The notes below the pieces were generated by a model that saw only the letters and a list, made by a program, of their open reading frames with translations, did not search any database and was not told the origin of the DNA. A stretch of DNA of 16,103 nucleotides. It comes from Cyanobacteria bacterium UBA11370. GTDB taxonomy: Bacteria > Cyanobacteriota > Cyanobacteriia > Cyanobacteriales > Coleofasciculaceae. Where the stretch lies: the NCBI GenBank assembly GCA_003486645.1, contig DNGI01000423.1, positions 1 through 16,103 of the forward strand, read 5' to 3'. Positions within the stretch are counted from its first letter, which is position 1; every line of letters starts with the position of its first letter. Of this stretch, positions 6,752 through 14,173 are shown piece by piece. Made by a program: the position numbers and the translations under genes.

Positions 6752-7240
6752 ATGCAAACCGTAGATAAAATTGCACCCGTCAATATCGGTATTTCAGAAA
6801 GCGATCGCGCAGAAATTGCTAAAGGACTTTCTCGCCTATTAGCAGACACTTATACCTTGTATCTGAAAACTCACTATTTCCATTGGAATGTTACTGGACC
6901 CCTGTTCAATTCTCTACACCTGATGTTTGAGACACAGTACAATGAATTAGCATTAGCCGTGGATGCGATCGCAGAACGGATACGCACGTTAGGTTATCCT
7001 GCCCCTGGTAGTTACAGTGAATTTGCAGAATTAACCTCAATTGAAGAAACTCGCACTGTTCCGGACGCAGAAGAAATGGTACGCTTACTCGTAGAAGGAA
7101 ATGAAGCCGTTGTCCGTACTGCACGGTCTATTTTTCCAAGTGCTGAACGTGCAAATGATGAGTCAACAGCGGATCTGTTGACGGAACGGATGAGTATTCA
7201 TGAAAAGACAGCTTGGATGCTGCGGAGTAATTTGAAATAG
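6752..7240 (+). CDS. dps: Dps family ferritin-like DNA-protection/iron storage protein
   Basis: Dps forms a hollow dodecamer that oxidises Fe(II), usually with hydrogen peroxide, and stores the iron, preventing hydroxyl radical damage. The 162-residue length is normal. The inter-subunit ferroxidase ligands keep the family spacing: H44 ([10 protein letters not shown]), H56, E60, D71 and E75, corresponding to E. coli H51, H63, D67, D78 and E82. The first ligand-region acid is Glu instead of the usual Asp. H41 is an additional nearby histidine. The ATG at 6752 is preceded by TGGAGAG (6741-6747), a good ribosome site; an in-frame TTG at 6695 would add 19 residues without family support. It lies 128 bases after srxA. 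Confidence 0.96.
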   Translation: MQTVDKIAPVNIGISESDRAEIAKGLSRLLADTYTLYLKTHYFHWNVTGPLFNSLHLMFETQYNELALAVDAIAERIRTLGYPAPGSYSEFAELTSIEETRTVPDAEEMVRLLVEGNEAVVRTARSIFPSAERANDESTADLLTERMSIHEKTAWMLRSNLK

Positions 7241-7272
7241 AGGGGGAGAGAGGGAGAGAGGGTGAGGGGGAG
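7241..7272. repeat. Purine simple repeat after dps
   Basis: Thirty-two bases made only of A and G apart from one T, in GGGGAGAG/GGGAGAG units, begin directly after the dps stop codon. The tract resembles those inside repeat elements A and B, but the flanking inverted ends are absent here. Confidence 0.7.
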
Positions 7273-7388
7273 TTTTGAGTTAAAGAATATTATTACATTC
7301 TTAATTCCTAAACTCAGGACTCAACAGGTTTTATTCTCCTAATGTCCCTAGACCTTATAAGCTGTCATGCATTTAATTTGTATATCCT

Positions 7389-7416
7389 CACACCCCACAC
7401 CCCACACCCCACACCC
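7389..7416. repeat. Heptamer tandem repeat CACACCC x4
   Basis: Four perfect copies of CACACCC lie between dps and the HTH gene, followed by a short T/A stretch. Seven-base tandem units are the hallmark of cyanobacterial STRR repeats. The rest of the 230-base spacer (7241-7470) shows no gene or confident promoter. Confidence 0.85.
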
Positions 7417-7470
7417 TTTTCAAAAATTTCAATGTCCAATTTAAATGCGTCTTAGCTTACATCTTGCTAG

Positions 7471-8118
7471 ATGAGTCAATCTTTCCATTCTAATTACACC
7501 CAGCAGTTGCAAGAATTGATGCAGCAGTTGGGTGTTTCCAGTTTTAAACAACTTAGTCGCACTACTGGTATTTCTGAACGACAAGTAAAGCGTTTGCGAC
7601 AAGGAAAGATACTAGAAATGCGGCTAGAAACGGTACTGAAACTAGCTGAAGTATTCCAAGTTTCAGTCGATCAGTTACTCACAATGTTTTCCTCGCAATC
7701 CCTATCTCCTACTAATCCTCCTGAAGTAGAGAATCCAGCTTTAAAACAAGAATACCAACGACTACAACACCAGTTAGAACAGCAGCGAGAAACATTAATA
7801 CAAGAATTTCAGCAATCAAGCTTACAAATACTAGAATCTTTCTTAGTACAATGGCCTACGGCTGCCTATGCCGCACAACAAAATGACCAATTACCTGCGA
7901 TAAGATTACTTCCTTTAATCAAACCTGTAGAACAATTACTGCAACAATGGGGAATAGAAGCGATCGCCTCGGTTGGTGCAGAACTCCCCTATGATCCCCA
8001 ATGGCATCAGCTTATGTCAGGAACGGCTCAACCTGGAGATAGGGTAAGAGTTCGTTACATTGGTTATCGGCAAGGAGACAAACTGCTTTATCGGGCGAAA
8101 GTTAGTCCTTCCCTCTGA
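7471..8118 (+). CDS. XRE-type helix-turn-helix protein with GrpE-like C-terminus
   Basis: This 215-residue protein appears to join two parts. Residues 8-72 form an XRE/Cro-type DNA-binding fold: FKQLSRTTGISERQVKRLRQG (25-45) reads as helix-turn-helix, followed by LETVLKLAEVFQVSVDQLL. Residues 88-122 are a Gln-rich coiled coil. The C-terminal 140-215 resembles the GrpE nucleotide-exchange region: a helical stretch ending in GIEAIASVGAELPYDPQWHQ, then PGDRVRVRYIGYRQGDKLLYRAKVSP, matching the GrpE beta-domain pattern of H..., G-y-r-x-G-d-k-l-l-r-A-V. A true grpE would be more conserved and lacks the HTH. It might regulate transcription, interact with DnaK, or both; none is shown. No strong Shine-Dalgarno site precedes the ATG. 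Confidence 0.85.
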   Translation: MSQSFHSNYTQQLQELMQQLGVSSFKQLSRTTGISERQVKRLRQGKILEMRLETVLKLAEVFQVSVDQLLTMFSSQSLSPTNPPEVENPALKQEYQRLQHQLEQQRETLIQEFQQSSLQILESFLVQWPTAAYAAQQNDQLPAIRLLPLIKPVEQLLQQWGIEAIASVGAELPYDPQWHQLMSGTAQPGDRVRVRYIGYRQGDKLLYRAKVSPSL

Positions 8119-8467
8119 ATCCCCCGGTTAGATTACCCATTAACGGCTATCAAAGAGTGAGAGGAAGTGGATTGGATTGACCCCACCCACTTCCTGAGAT
8201 TCTGTAAGACCCCTCATTCTGTCATACTTGCGTATGACATGTATTACACTAATCTGTATGGTATTTCAATCTGCCCATATCGGCAAGGTTGTTAAGGAAA
8301 TTGTAGTAACTCTTTAAAAATTACTGAGCATACGCTGACAACCAAAATTTGTGTCAAGCTTGAATCAGAAACACATCCCTCGGTTCTTGTTTTTTTCAGT
8401 CAGAGGGAGTGATTTTGGTGTATATCTTGGCTAGTGAACTTCTCCACTATTCTGTTTCTAATTTTTT
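8119..8467. other. 349-base intergenic region upstream of sphR
   Basis: No gene is visible here. It contains a hairpin at 8162-8195 (AGGAAGTGG pairing with CCACTTCCT, 16-base loop) about 44 bases after the preceding stop. It also holds a perfect 18-base palindrome at 8221-8238 (entered separately) and an AT-rich zone. A weak promoter guess is TTGTTA (8289-8294), 18 bases, TTTAAA (8313-8318). I found no convincing Pho-box array of 11-base-spaced octamers, so autoregulation of sphR by SphR is not supported by sequence. Confidence 0.6.
8221..8238. promoter_or_regulatory. Perfect palindrome upstream of sphR
   Basis: GTCATAC, a four-base centre TTGC, then GTATGAC give a perfect 7-bp inverted repeat. 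Its short compact form resembles the binding site of a dimeric regulator more than a terminator, because no T run follows. It lies about 230 bases before the sphR start, and its binder is unknown. Confidence 0.4.
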
Positions 8468-9220
8468 ATGCTTTCTCTCGATCTACCGCAGAGTCCTTCT
8501 AGTCCAGAATTAGCGCAAGCCAGCCGTATCCTGGTCGTAGAGGACGAAGATTTAATTCGGGAAATGCTGGTCTTATCTTTAGAAGAGGAAGGCTATGAGG
8601 TGGTAACGGCTGCTGATGGGCGTACTGCTTTAGGGCTGCTTCAGGAGGTCGAGCCGAACGAACGGGAATTCCCATTTAACTTGTTGATCCTAGATTTAAT
8701 GCTGCCTCAGATCAATGGTTTAGATCTGTGTCGGTTGTTACGGTATCAAGGAAATCCAGTCCCCATCTTGATTTTGAGTGCCAAAGCTAGTGAAACGGAT
8801 AGAGTGTTGGGCTTGGAAGTCGGTGCAGATGACTACCTAACCAAACCCTTCAGTATGCGGGAACTCATTGCCCGCTGTCGTGCCTTACTGCGTCGCCAAC
8901 GTTTTAGTACCTTACCCCAAACATCCATATTACAATTGCGGGATATCGCCCTCTATCCTCAAGAGTGCCGCGTTAAAGTGCGAGGTGAGGAAATCAACCT
9001 CTCTCCAAAAGAATTCCGGCTTTTGGAATTATTTATGAGTTATCCTCGTCGAGTGTGGTCTCGTGAACAATTAATCGATCAGGTATGGGGCGCTGATTTT
9101 TTAGGTGACACTAAAACTGTAGACGTTCACATTCGCTGGTTGCGGGAAAAATTAGAGAAAGATCCCAGTCAACCGGAATATTTAATTACAGTTCGTGGTT
9201 TTGGTTATCGATTTGGATAA
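8468..9220 (+). CDS. sphR: OmpR/PhoB-type response regulator SphR
   Basis: SphR is the cyanobacterial counterpart of PhoB, switching on genes for phosphate uptake and phosphatases when phosphate is low. The 250-residue protein has a receiver domain at about 20-143, with acidic pair E25/D26, phosphorylation site D76 in LLILDLMLP, S104 and K126 (TKPFS). A winged-helix DNA-binding domain follows at about 152-250, with NLSPKEFRLLELF and the recognition region TKTVDVHIRWLREKL, ending VRGFGYRFG. The first 19 residues are a variable extension. Assignment to SphR rather than another OmpR regulator rests mainly on the following sphS, phoU and phoX genes. No Shine-Dalgarno site is evident before the ATG. 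Confidence 0.93.
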   Translation: MLSLDLPQSPSSPELAQASRILVVEDEDLIREMLVLSLEEEGYEVVTAADGRTALGLLQEVEPNEREFPFNLLILDLMLPQINGLDLCRLLRYQGNPVPILILSAKASETDRVLGLEVGADDYLTKPFSMRELIARCRALLRRQRFSTLPQTSILQLRDIALYPQECRVKVRGEEINLSPKEFRLLELFMSYPRRVWSREQLIDQVWGADFLGDTKTVDVHIRWLREKLEKDPSQPEYLITVRGFGYRFG

Positions 9221-9222
9221 TG

Positions 9223-9335
9223 TTGTTAGTTGTTTGTTTTTTGTTGTTTGCCATGGGTTGTCAGGAGTCAGTTTTCAGGACTTACTAACAACCAATAACC
9301 AATAACCAATAACCAACAACCAACAACCAACAACG
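9223..9335. repeat. Inverted heptamer repeats in the sphR-sphS spacer
   Basis: Just after the sphR stop are four heptamers of the TTGTTTG type (9223-9250). Before sphS are seven tandem heptamers (9287-9335): AACAACC, AATAACC three times, AACAACC twice and AACAACG. The two blocks are roughly complementary and could fold into an imperfect stem with a loop of about 36 bases. The second block ends 12 bases before the sphS ATG and occupies the position of the ribosome site, which is not otherwise visible. Confidence 0.9.
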
Positions 9336-9347
9336 GACAATAGACAA

Positions 9348-10685
9348 ATGGCCCTTCTGGCATTTATATTAGGTCTGGCTTTGGGTGCTGGGTTTTGTTT
9401 GTGGCGGCAACAGCGACACCAACAGCAGCTACAGCAGATCTTTGAGTTATTGCCCTTGGATGCGACGAGTGACTCATTTTCCGTAGTTTCTCGCGTGCGA
9501 CGAGCGATCGCCCTGGCTAATCAAGACCGTGCTGTGCTAGAAGAAAAACTAAACACCACACAACAGCTACTTGAGGTAGCGCCTGTGGGGTATTTGCAGG
9601 TGGATGAAGACAACCAGTTACTTTGGTGCAATCAACAGGCGCGTCAGTTATTACAAATTGACCGCTGGCAACCGGGACAAATGCGCTTGCTGCTAGAATT
9701 GGTACGTTCCTACGAACTGGATCAGTTAATCGAACAAACCCGTCATCAGCAACAACCTGTTACTCAGGAATGGGTGTTTCATCCGCCTTGTATTGATGGA
9801 GAAGCCATGAGTGAGGTGCGATCGCTTACCTTACGAGCCTATAGTTGGCCTTTACTTCAAGGACAAGTTGGTGTATTTTTAGAAAATCGCCAACCCCTGG
9901 TCGAACTTTCCCAATCCCGTAACCAGTGGGTTTCTGACTTAGCCCACGAACTCAGAACCCCCCTCACCTCAATCCGATTGGTTGCCGAAACGTTACAAGG
10001 ACGGATGACACCACCGGAAAGCCGATGGGTAGAACAACTCCTTCAGGAAATTAATCGACTGATTGATCTGGTACAAAATTGGTTAGATTTGAGCCATCTT
10101 GAGCAAAACCCTAGTAAAAGCCTCACGTATCAAACGGTAGAATTGCGATCGCTCATTAACTCCGCTTGGCAACGTTTAGAACCTTTAGCTCAACAAAAAC
10201 AACTCACTCTGGCTTATAAAGGCCCTGATACTCTATCACTCAAAGCCGATGAGTCTCGTTTAACTCAAGTTTTTCTTAATTTATTAGATAATAGTATAAA
10301 ATACAGCCCCTCTCAATCTGCGATTCGGGTTGAAGTCACCACTCCTGAGACAGCAGATATTGGCAGTGGTAGTTTACAGAAACCCTCTTTTATTCAAATC
10401 GATATTATTGATTCTGGATCAGGCTTTTCCGCCTCCGACTTACCTCATGTGTTTGAGCGACTTTACCGAGGGGATGCGTCCCGCTATCGACAAACCCCTA
10501 CTGAAAGTTTATCAGCTTCTTCACCACGAAGTAGTGGTAGCGGTTTAGGACTCTCAATCGTACAAGAAATTATCCAGGCTCACGGTGGGATTGTCAAAGC
10601 CAGAAACCACCCCGAAACTGGAGGTGCGTGGTTGCAAATCCAACTTCCTTATTTGAGAGTGGGGAGTGGGGAGATGGGGAGATAA
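9348..10685 (+). CDS. sphS: Phosphate sensor histidine kinase SphS (PhoR type)
   Basis: SphS senses phosphate limitation and phosphorylates SphR. This 445-residue kinase has one N-terminal membrane segment (2-19). A PAS-like region follows at about 70-180, then the phospho-acceptor H200 in SDLAHELRTPLTSIR. The catalytic domain has the N box (FLNLLDNSIKYS, 309-320), G1 box DSGSGF (355-360), F box (VFERLYRGD) and G2 box GSGLGLS (397-403), all intact. The single N-terminal hydrophobic helix plus PAS fits the SphS/PhoR layout, in which signalling depends on the Pst transporter and PhoU. The last ten residues (from about LRVGSGEMGR) are encoded partly by a GGGGAG simple repeat and look like a later extension. 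The start lies 127 bases after sphR. Confidence 0.93.
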   Translation: MALLAFILGLALGAGFCLWRQQRHQQQLQQIFELLPLDATSDSFSVVSRVRRAIALANQDRAVLEEKLNTTQQLLEVAPVGYLQVDEDNQLLWCNQQARQLLQIDRWQPGQMRLLLELVRSYELDQLIEQTRHQQQPVTQEWVFHPPCIDGEAMSEVRSLTLRAYSWPLLQGQVGVFLENRQPLVELSQSRNQWVSDLAHELRTPLTSIRLVAETLQGRMTPPESRWVEQLLQEINRLIDLVQNWLDLSHLEQNPSKSLTYQTVELRSLINSAWQRLEPLAQQKQLTLAYKGPDTLSLKADESRLTQVFLNLLDNSIKYSPSQSAIRVEVTTPETADIGSGSLQKPSFIQIDIIDSGSGFSASDLPHVFERLYRGDASRYRQTPTESLSASSPRSSGSGLGLSIVQEIIQAHGGIVKARNHPETGGAWLQIQLPYLRVGSGEMGR

Positions 10686-10836
10686 GCTACCCTTGCCCCT
10701 AAATTGCATATTCTTGAGTTAAGAAACTTTCCGGTTAAACCCTCTCTCCATTCTTGACTCAACTTCACGCTAACTTTACATTTATCTGCTATCACTGTAG
10801 ATATTACTGTGTCCAACGCGTGTTAAAGCATTTGAG

Positions 10837-11505
10837 GTGAGTCTATCTTCTGCAAACAGCAATTCTGAACGCAGCCACTTTAAGCGATGCCTTACTCGTC
10901 TAGAGCAGGATGTATTACGCATGGGGGCTTTAGTGGAAAACTCATTTCGTCTGAGTCATCAGGCGATGTTTTCCCAAAATTTAGAGGCTGCACAAGCCAT
11001 TACTTCTATTGAAAAACAAATTGACCACTATTACCGCCAAATTGAGTTAGAGTGTGCCACCCTACTCACTCTACAATCACCTGTTGCTCAAGACTTACGG
11101 ATTGTGAGTGCGTTTATGCAACTGGTGCGGGATTTAGAGCGGATTGGGGATTATGCTGAAGATTTAACCGAGATTGCCTTAAAATTACTAGTCTATCCGC
11201 CCCATGCGTGTTTACCGGAAATTGAAGTAATGTCCCATCATGCTCAAGCTATGTTAGCAGCAAGTTTGGAGGCATTAGCGGATTTAGATTCTACCGCTGG
11301 ACAAGCGGTGAAAGTTCTGGATGATCGAGTTGATGATGCTTATGATCGCCTTTATCAAACTCTGGCGTTTCAGCGAGATATTAAGGGTGTAGTTGAACCT
11401 ATTCTGCTGTTAGTGTTGGCTATTCGCTATCTGGAACGGATGGCGGATCATGCAACCAATATTGGTCAACGAGTCACTTATATTGTTACAGGTTATCGGT
11501 CTTAG
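10837..11505 (+). CDS. phoU: Phosphate signalling regulator PhoU
   Basis: PhoU represses the phosphate two-component system when phosphate is plentiful, linking the Pst transporter to the kinase. The 222-residue protein is made of two three-helix repeats. Each carries the metal-binding E-x-x-x-D signature, E101 to D105 (ERIGDYAEDL) and E200 to D204 (ERMADHATNI). Length and the ending IGQRVTYIVTG are typical. The start is a GTG at 10837; no ATG lies between the in-frame stop at 10798 and this point. Its GAGG ribosome-like sequence overlaps the start codon, so initiation may be weak. The next Met is residue 29, which would cut helix 1. It lies 151 bases after sphS; no Pho box is evident. Confidence 0.95.
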   Translation: MSLSSANSNSERSHFKRCLTRLEQDVLRMGALVENSFRLSHQAMFSQNLEAAQAITSIEKQIDHYYRQIELECATLLTLQSPVAQDLRIVSAFMQLVRDLERIGDYAEDLTEIALKLLVYPPHACLPEIEVMSHHAQAMLAASLEALADLDSTAGQAVKVLDDRVDDAYDRLYQTLAFQRDIKGVVEPILLLVLAIRYLERMADHATNIGQRVTYIVTGYRS

Positions 11506-11514
11506 TTAGGAGTC

Positions 11515-11606
11515 ATTTCATATCCGGTTGAATAACCCTAAAAAAGAGAGGGAGAGGGAGAGGGGGAGAGAGGAGGAGGGGGAGAAGTTTTATCTTTTGT
11601 TGCCAA
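11515..11606. repeat. MITE-like repeat element, copy B (inverted relative to copy A)
   Basis: TCCGGTTGAATAACCC and the bases after it, 26 in all (11523-11548), match copy A perfectly as reverse complement (A: 88-113). A purine tract (11545-11584) mirrors A's pyrimidine tract. The far end, AGTTTTATCTTTTGTTGCC, is a diverged form of A's left end. It lies between phoU and the phoX promoter and stops just where the Pho-box array begins. The far end is decayed, so the boundary is approximate. Confidence 0.6.
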
Positions 11607-11647
11607 GTTAACCTTAAGATTATCTAAGCTTTACCCGTTCCTAAACT
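11607..11647 (+). promoter_or_regulatory. Pho-box array of phoX (SphR binding site)
   Basis: Four octamers start exactly 11 bases apart: GTTAACCT (11607), GATTATCT (11618), CTTTACCC (11629) and CCTAAACT (11640), each separated by three bases. Cyanobacterial Pho boxes are known as tandem octamers close to CTTAACCT with 3-base gaps bound by SphR. The first, third and fourth match well and the second poorly. A possible -10, TATAGG (11662-11667), follows at a distance suitable for activation from a box replacing the -35. Confidence 0.8.
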
Positions 11648-11732
11648 TACAGCTTTAGCCTTATAGGTTAGTGTCAACTTGTTAGAATTCCTCTAATCAA
11701 CCCTAATGTAGCTGAACTGGAGGAGATAAACT

Positions 11733-13937
11733 ATGGGTATTAAACGTCGAAATTTCCTCCTATTTCTGGGAACGAGTGCCACAACGATCGCTCTAAAATC
11801 CTGTGTTTCCCGTAACAATCAATTATCAGGTTCATTAACTCAAACTAATTCTGAGGCAAGGGGTCTAAGTTTTAAGCCTGTCAGAAGTCCGATGCCTTTG
11901 GAAACGGATAATCTATCCTTGACTAAGCAAGTCGAAAATTATAGTCGTTATGAGGTAGTGGATGACCTTGTGCTGCCAGAGGGCTTTACCTACGATATTA
12001 TTGGTGCTTGGGGTGATAAAATTGGAGACTCTCGCTTTGGCTACAACAACGATTACCTGTCCTTTATCGAAACAGGCAAGGATGAGGGCTTATTAACCAT
12101 TAACTTTGAATATATTAGTGGTGCTATCTGGATGCAGACTTATTCAAAGGTAATCGGTAAATCCCTGCCCTTTGAAGACCTAAAAGCGGCTATTCCTGAT
12201 GGTAAAATTAACGCCTTTGTTTTACCAGATGATAATCCCCTCAAAGCTAAAATTCGAGAAATTTCTCAGGAAGGGTTAGTGGATTTGGGATTAGGAATAA
12301 TTTCGATTCGCAAAACAGTAGATGGGAAATGGACGCGAACAAATTCTAAGACTGATCGTCGAATTACGGGTATCTCTGGCTTAGAGGATAATCGCTATCT
12401 TAAAGCAACGGGACCAGCGGTTACTATTTTTCGCAAGCAGAAGGGGCAAGGATATATTGATCAATTAGGCGATCGCATTATTGGAACGTTTCAAAATTGT
12501 GCCGGGGGAAGCAGTCCTTGGGGTACAGTTTTTAGTGCAGAAGAAAATTTTCAAGACCAAGTTCCTGAACCTGTTTATGCGGATGGTACTTCATTTGAGC
12601 CTGAAATTACTCCTTTTATAATCAACGATAAAAATATTGGCGGATTTGGTAATGTTTTCGGTTTAGCCGGGAATAAGTACGGTTGGATGGTGGAAATTGA
12701 TCCCGCTAATCCCAATGACTACGGGACTAAGCATACTTGGTTGGGACGATTTCGTCATGAGGCGGTGGCGTTTAAGGTCGTGAAAGGGAAACCCCTTGCG
12801 GTATATTCGGGATGCGATCGCCGAGGGGGTCATATTTATAAGTTTGTCAGCAAAGGCACTGTCAATGATCCCAAAGATAAAATAAACTCTCGTCTAATGT
12901 TAGAGGGGATGCTCTATACTGCTAACTTTCAACCTGATGGCACAGGACGCTGGATTGCTTTGGAACCCAAAACCCCAGTAAATCCAGTCATGCCCAGTAC
13001 AGTTGAAGGCAACGTGGTTATGTTACCGAAGCGTCCAGAAGGGGGTATCTTTGAGGTCAAAACCGATGCAGAAGCGATGACGTTCAAGCAGCAGTTTGCC
13101 ACACTCGACAACCTTTACCAAGGCAACCCGACGGAAAAGCAAGGGGCAATACTCATTGATGCTCATTATGCAGGGAATGCAGTCGGTGCTACCCCAACAG
13201 CGCGTCCGGAAGATACAGCGATCGCCGCTGATGGTTCCCTATTCATTGCCTTTACCTCCGGGAGTCCGGGGAGTGATGGGGGACCCGATAAACAAATCTT
13301 TCAAGGCTCAAAGGGGGAAAGTCCGTGGGAGCATGGTTGGATTGTGCGTTTGATTGAGGATGATGACAACCCAGCGGCGATGACATTCCGGTGGGAATCC
13401 TTCGCTATGGGGGGTGAACCCGCAGAGGGTGGGGCGGGGTTCTCAAATCCCGATAATCTGGAATTTGACAGTAAGGGTAATCTGTGGATGGTGACAGATA
13501 TGTCTACGGGCAAACACAACCAAGCCGTTACTCGTCGGGTTGATCCACTGGGAAAATCCTTGGATCAAACAGATATTCAGGGAATTTTTGGCAATAATTC
13601 AATGTGGTTTATCCCCACTTCTGGAGCAAATGCTGGCAATAGTTACCTATTCAGTATTGGACCAATGGAGTGTGAACTGACAGGACCATTTTTCACTGGG
13701 GATCAGCAAACATTGTTCCTGGCTATACAACACCCAGGAGAACAAAATGGAGCGCGTCAGAATACTGCTTCCGAACAGCGAAAGTTTACCATAAAAACGA
13801 CCGATGGCAAAGAGTTTATCCAAGAGCGCCAGGTTCCGATTGGCTCAAACTGGCCGAGTAAAGGTGTTAACGAACCCCCGAAACCAGCCGTTGTAGCGAT
13901 TCGGCGATTGGATGGCAAACCGATTAGTACTGCTTAA
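11733..13937 (+). CDS. phoX: PhoX-type alkaline phosphatase (DUF839), exported
   Basis: PhoX is a calcium- and iron-dependent monomeric phosphatase that releases phosphate from organic esters outside the cytoplasm. The 734-residue protein starts MGIKRRNFLLFLG, a twin-arginine (Tat) export motif, followed by a hydrophobic run and Cys24 in ALKSC. Typical PhoX features include NCAGGSSPWGTVFSAEENF (255-273), where C256 and E270/E271 are expected metal ligands. GRFRHEAVAF (338-347) and GCDRRGGHIYKFVS (360-373) are also conserved, as are NPDNLEFDSKGNLWMVTD and MECELTGPFFTGD near the end. GGAGGAG at 11719-11725 is a strong ribosome site seven bases before the ATG. The upstream Pho box and the neighbouring sphR, sphS and phoU support phosphate-starvation induction. 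Confidence 0.95.
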   Translation: MGIKRRNFLLFLGTSATTIALKSCVSRNNQLSGSLTQTNSEARGLSFKPVRSPMPLETDNLSLTKQVENYSRYEVVDDLVLPEGFTYDIIGAWGDKIGDSRFGYNNDYLSFIETGKDEGLLTINFEYISGAIWMQTYSKVIGKSLPFEDLKAAIPDGKINAFVLPDDNPLKAKIREISQEGLVDLGLGIISIRKTVDGKWTRTNSKTDRRITGISGLEDNRYLKATGPAVTIFRKQKGQGYIDQLGDRIIGTFQNCAGGSSPWGTVFSAEENFQDQVPEPVYADGTSFEPEITPFIINDKNIGGFGNVFGLAGNKYGWMVEIDPANPNDYGTKHTWLGRFRHEAVAFKVVKGKPLAVYSGCDRRGGHIYKFVSKGTVNDPKDKINSRLMLEGMLYTANFQPDGTGRWIALEPKTPVNPVMPSTVEGNVVMLPKRPEGGIFEVKTDAEAMTFKQQFATLDNLYQGNPTEKQGAILIDAHYAGNAVGATPTARPEDTAIAADGSLFIAFTSGSPGSDGGPDKQIFQGSKGESPWEHGWIVRLIEDDDNPAAMTFRWESFAMGGEPAEGGAGFSNPDNLEFDSKGNLWMVTDMSTGKHNQAVTRRVDPLGKSLDQTDIQGIFGNNSMWFIPTSGANAGNSYLFSIGPMECELTGPFFTGDQQTLFLAIQHPGEQNGARQNTASEQRKFTIKTTDGKEFIQERQVPIGSNWPSKGVNEPPKPAVVAIRRLDGKPISTA

Positions 13938-14090
13938 GTATAAAGGGATTCAAAATTTAAAAGGCAAAGTTTAGTTTTTCTAATGTTTAATTGGAGCATT
14001 TGAGAAATTTTTATAAAAAGTGAATGTTTCTACAGACTTCCTAGGCAAAAGATGCTATTAACTTATTAGAGGAGCATTGGATAGTGTTCA

Positions 14091-14131
14091 GTTAACCTGT
14101 CAACACTTGTGTTAATTTAGTCAAGTTTAGT
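14091..14131 (+). promoter_or_regulatory. Possible partial Pho box upstream of the porin
   Basis: GTTAACCT at 14091-14098 is identical to the first octamer of the phoX Pho box. GTTAATTT follows at 14111 and AGTTTAGT at 14124, but the spacing is 20 and 13 bases, not multiples of 11. A small inverted repeat, AACAC/GTGTT (14102-14106/14109-14113), overlaps. SphR control of the porin is possible but not established. Confidence 0.25.
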
Positions 14132-14173
14132 GTTCTGTTTGTAGTTCATCCGGTGTGAGGAGTATTTAACCTT

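Noticed and set aside
8162..8195. Hairpin after the HTH gene as an intrinsic terminator
   Set aside because: The 9-base stem is clear but has a 16-base loop and no T run after it, so a terminator call is not supported.
8119..8467. Pho box upstream of sphR
   Set aside because: No run of octamers with an 11-base period resembling CTTAACCT was found.
9287..9335. Heptamer array considered as a CRISPR-like array
   Set aside because: Units are contiguous 7-mers without spacers and no cas gene is present; it is a tandem simple repeat.
10686..10836. Pho box upstream of phoU
   Set aside because: GTTAA-like words near 10711 and 10734 do not form an in-phase 11-base array.
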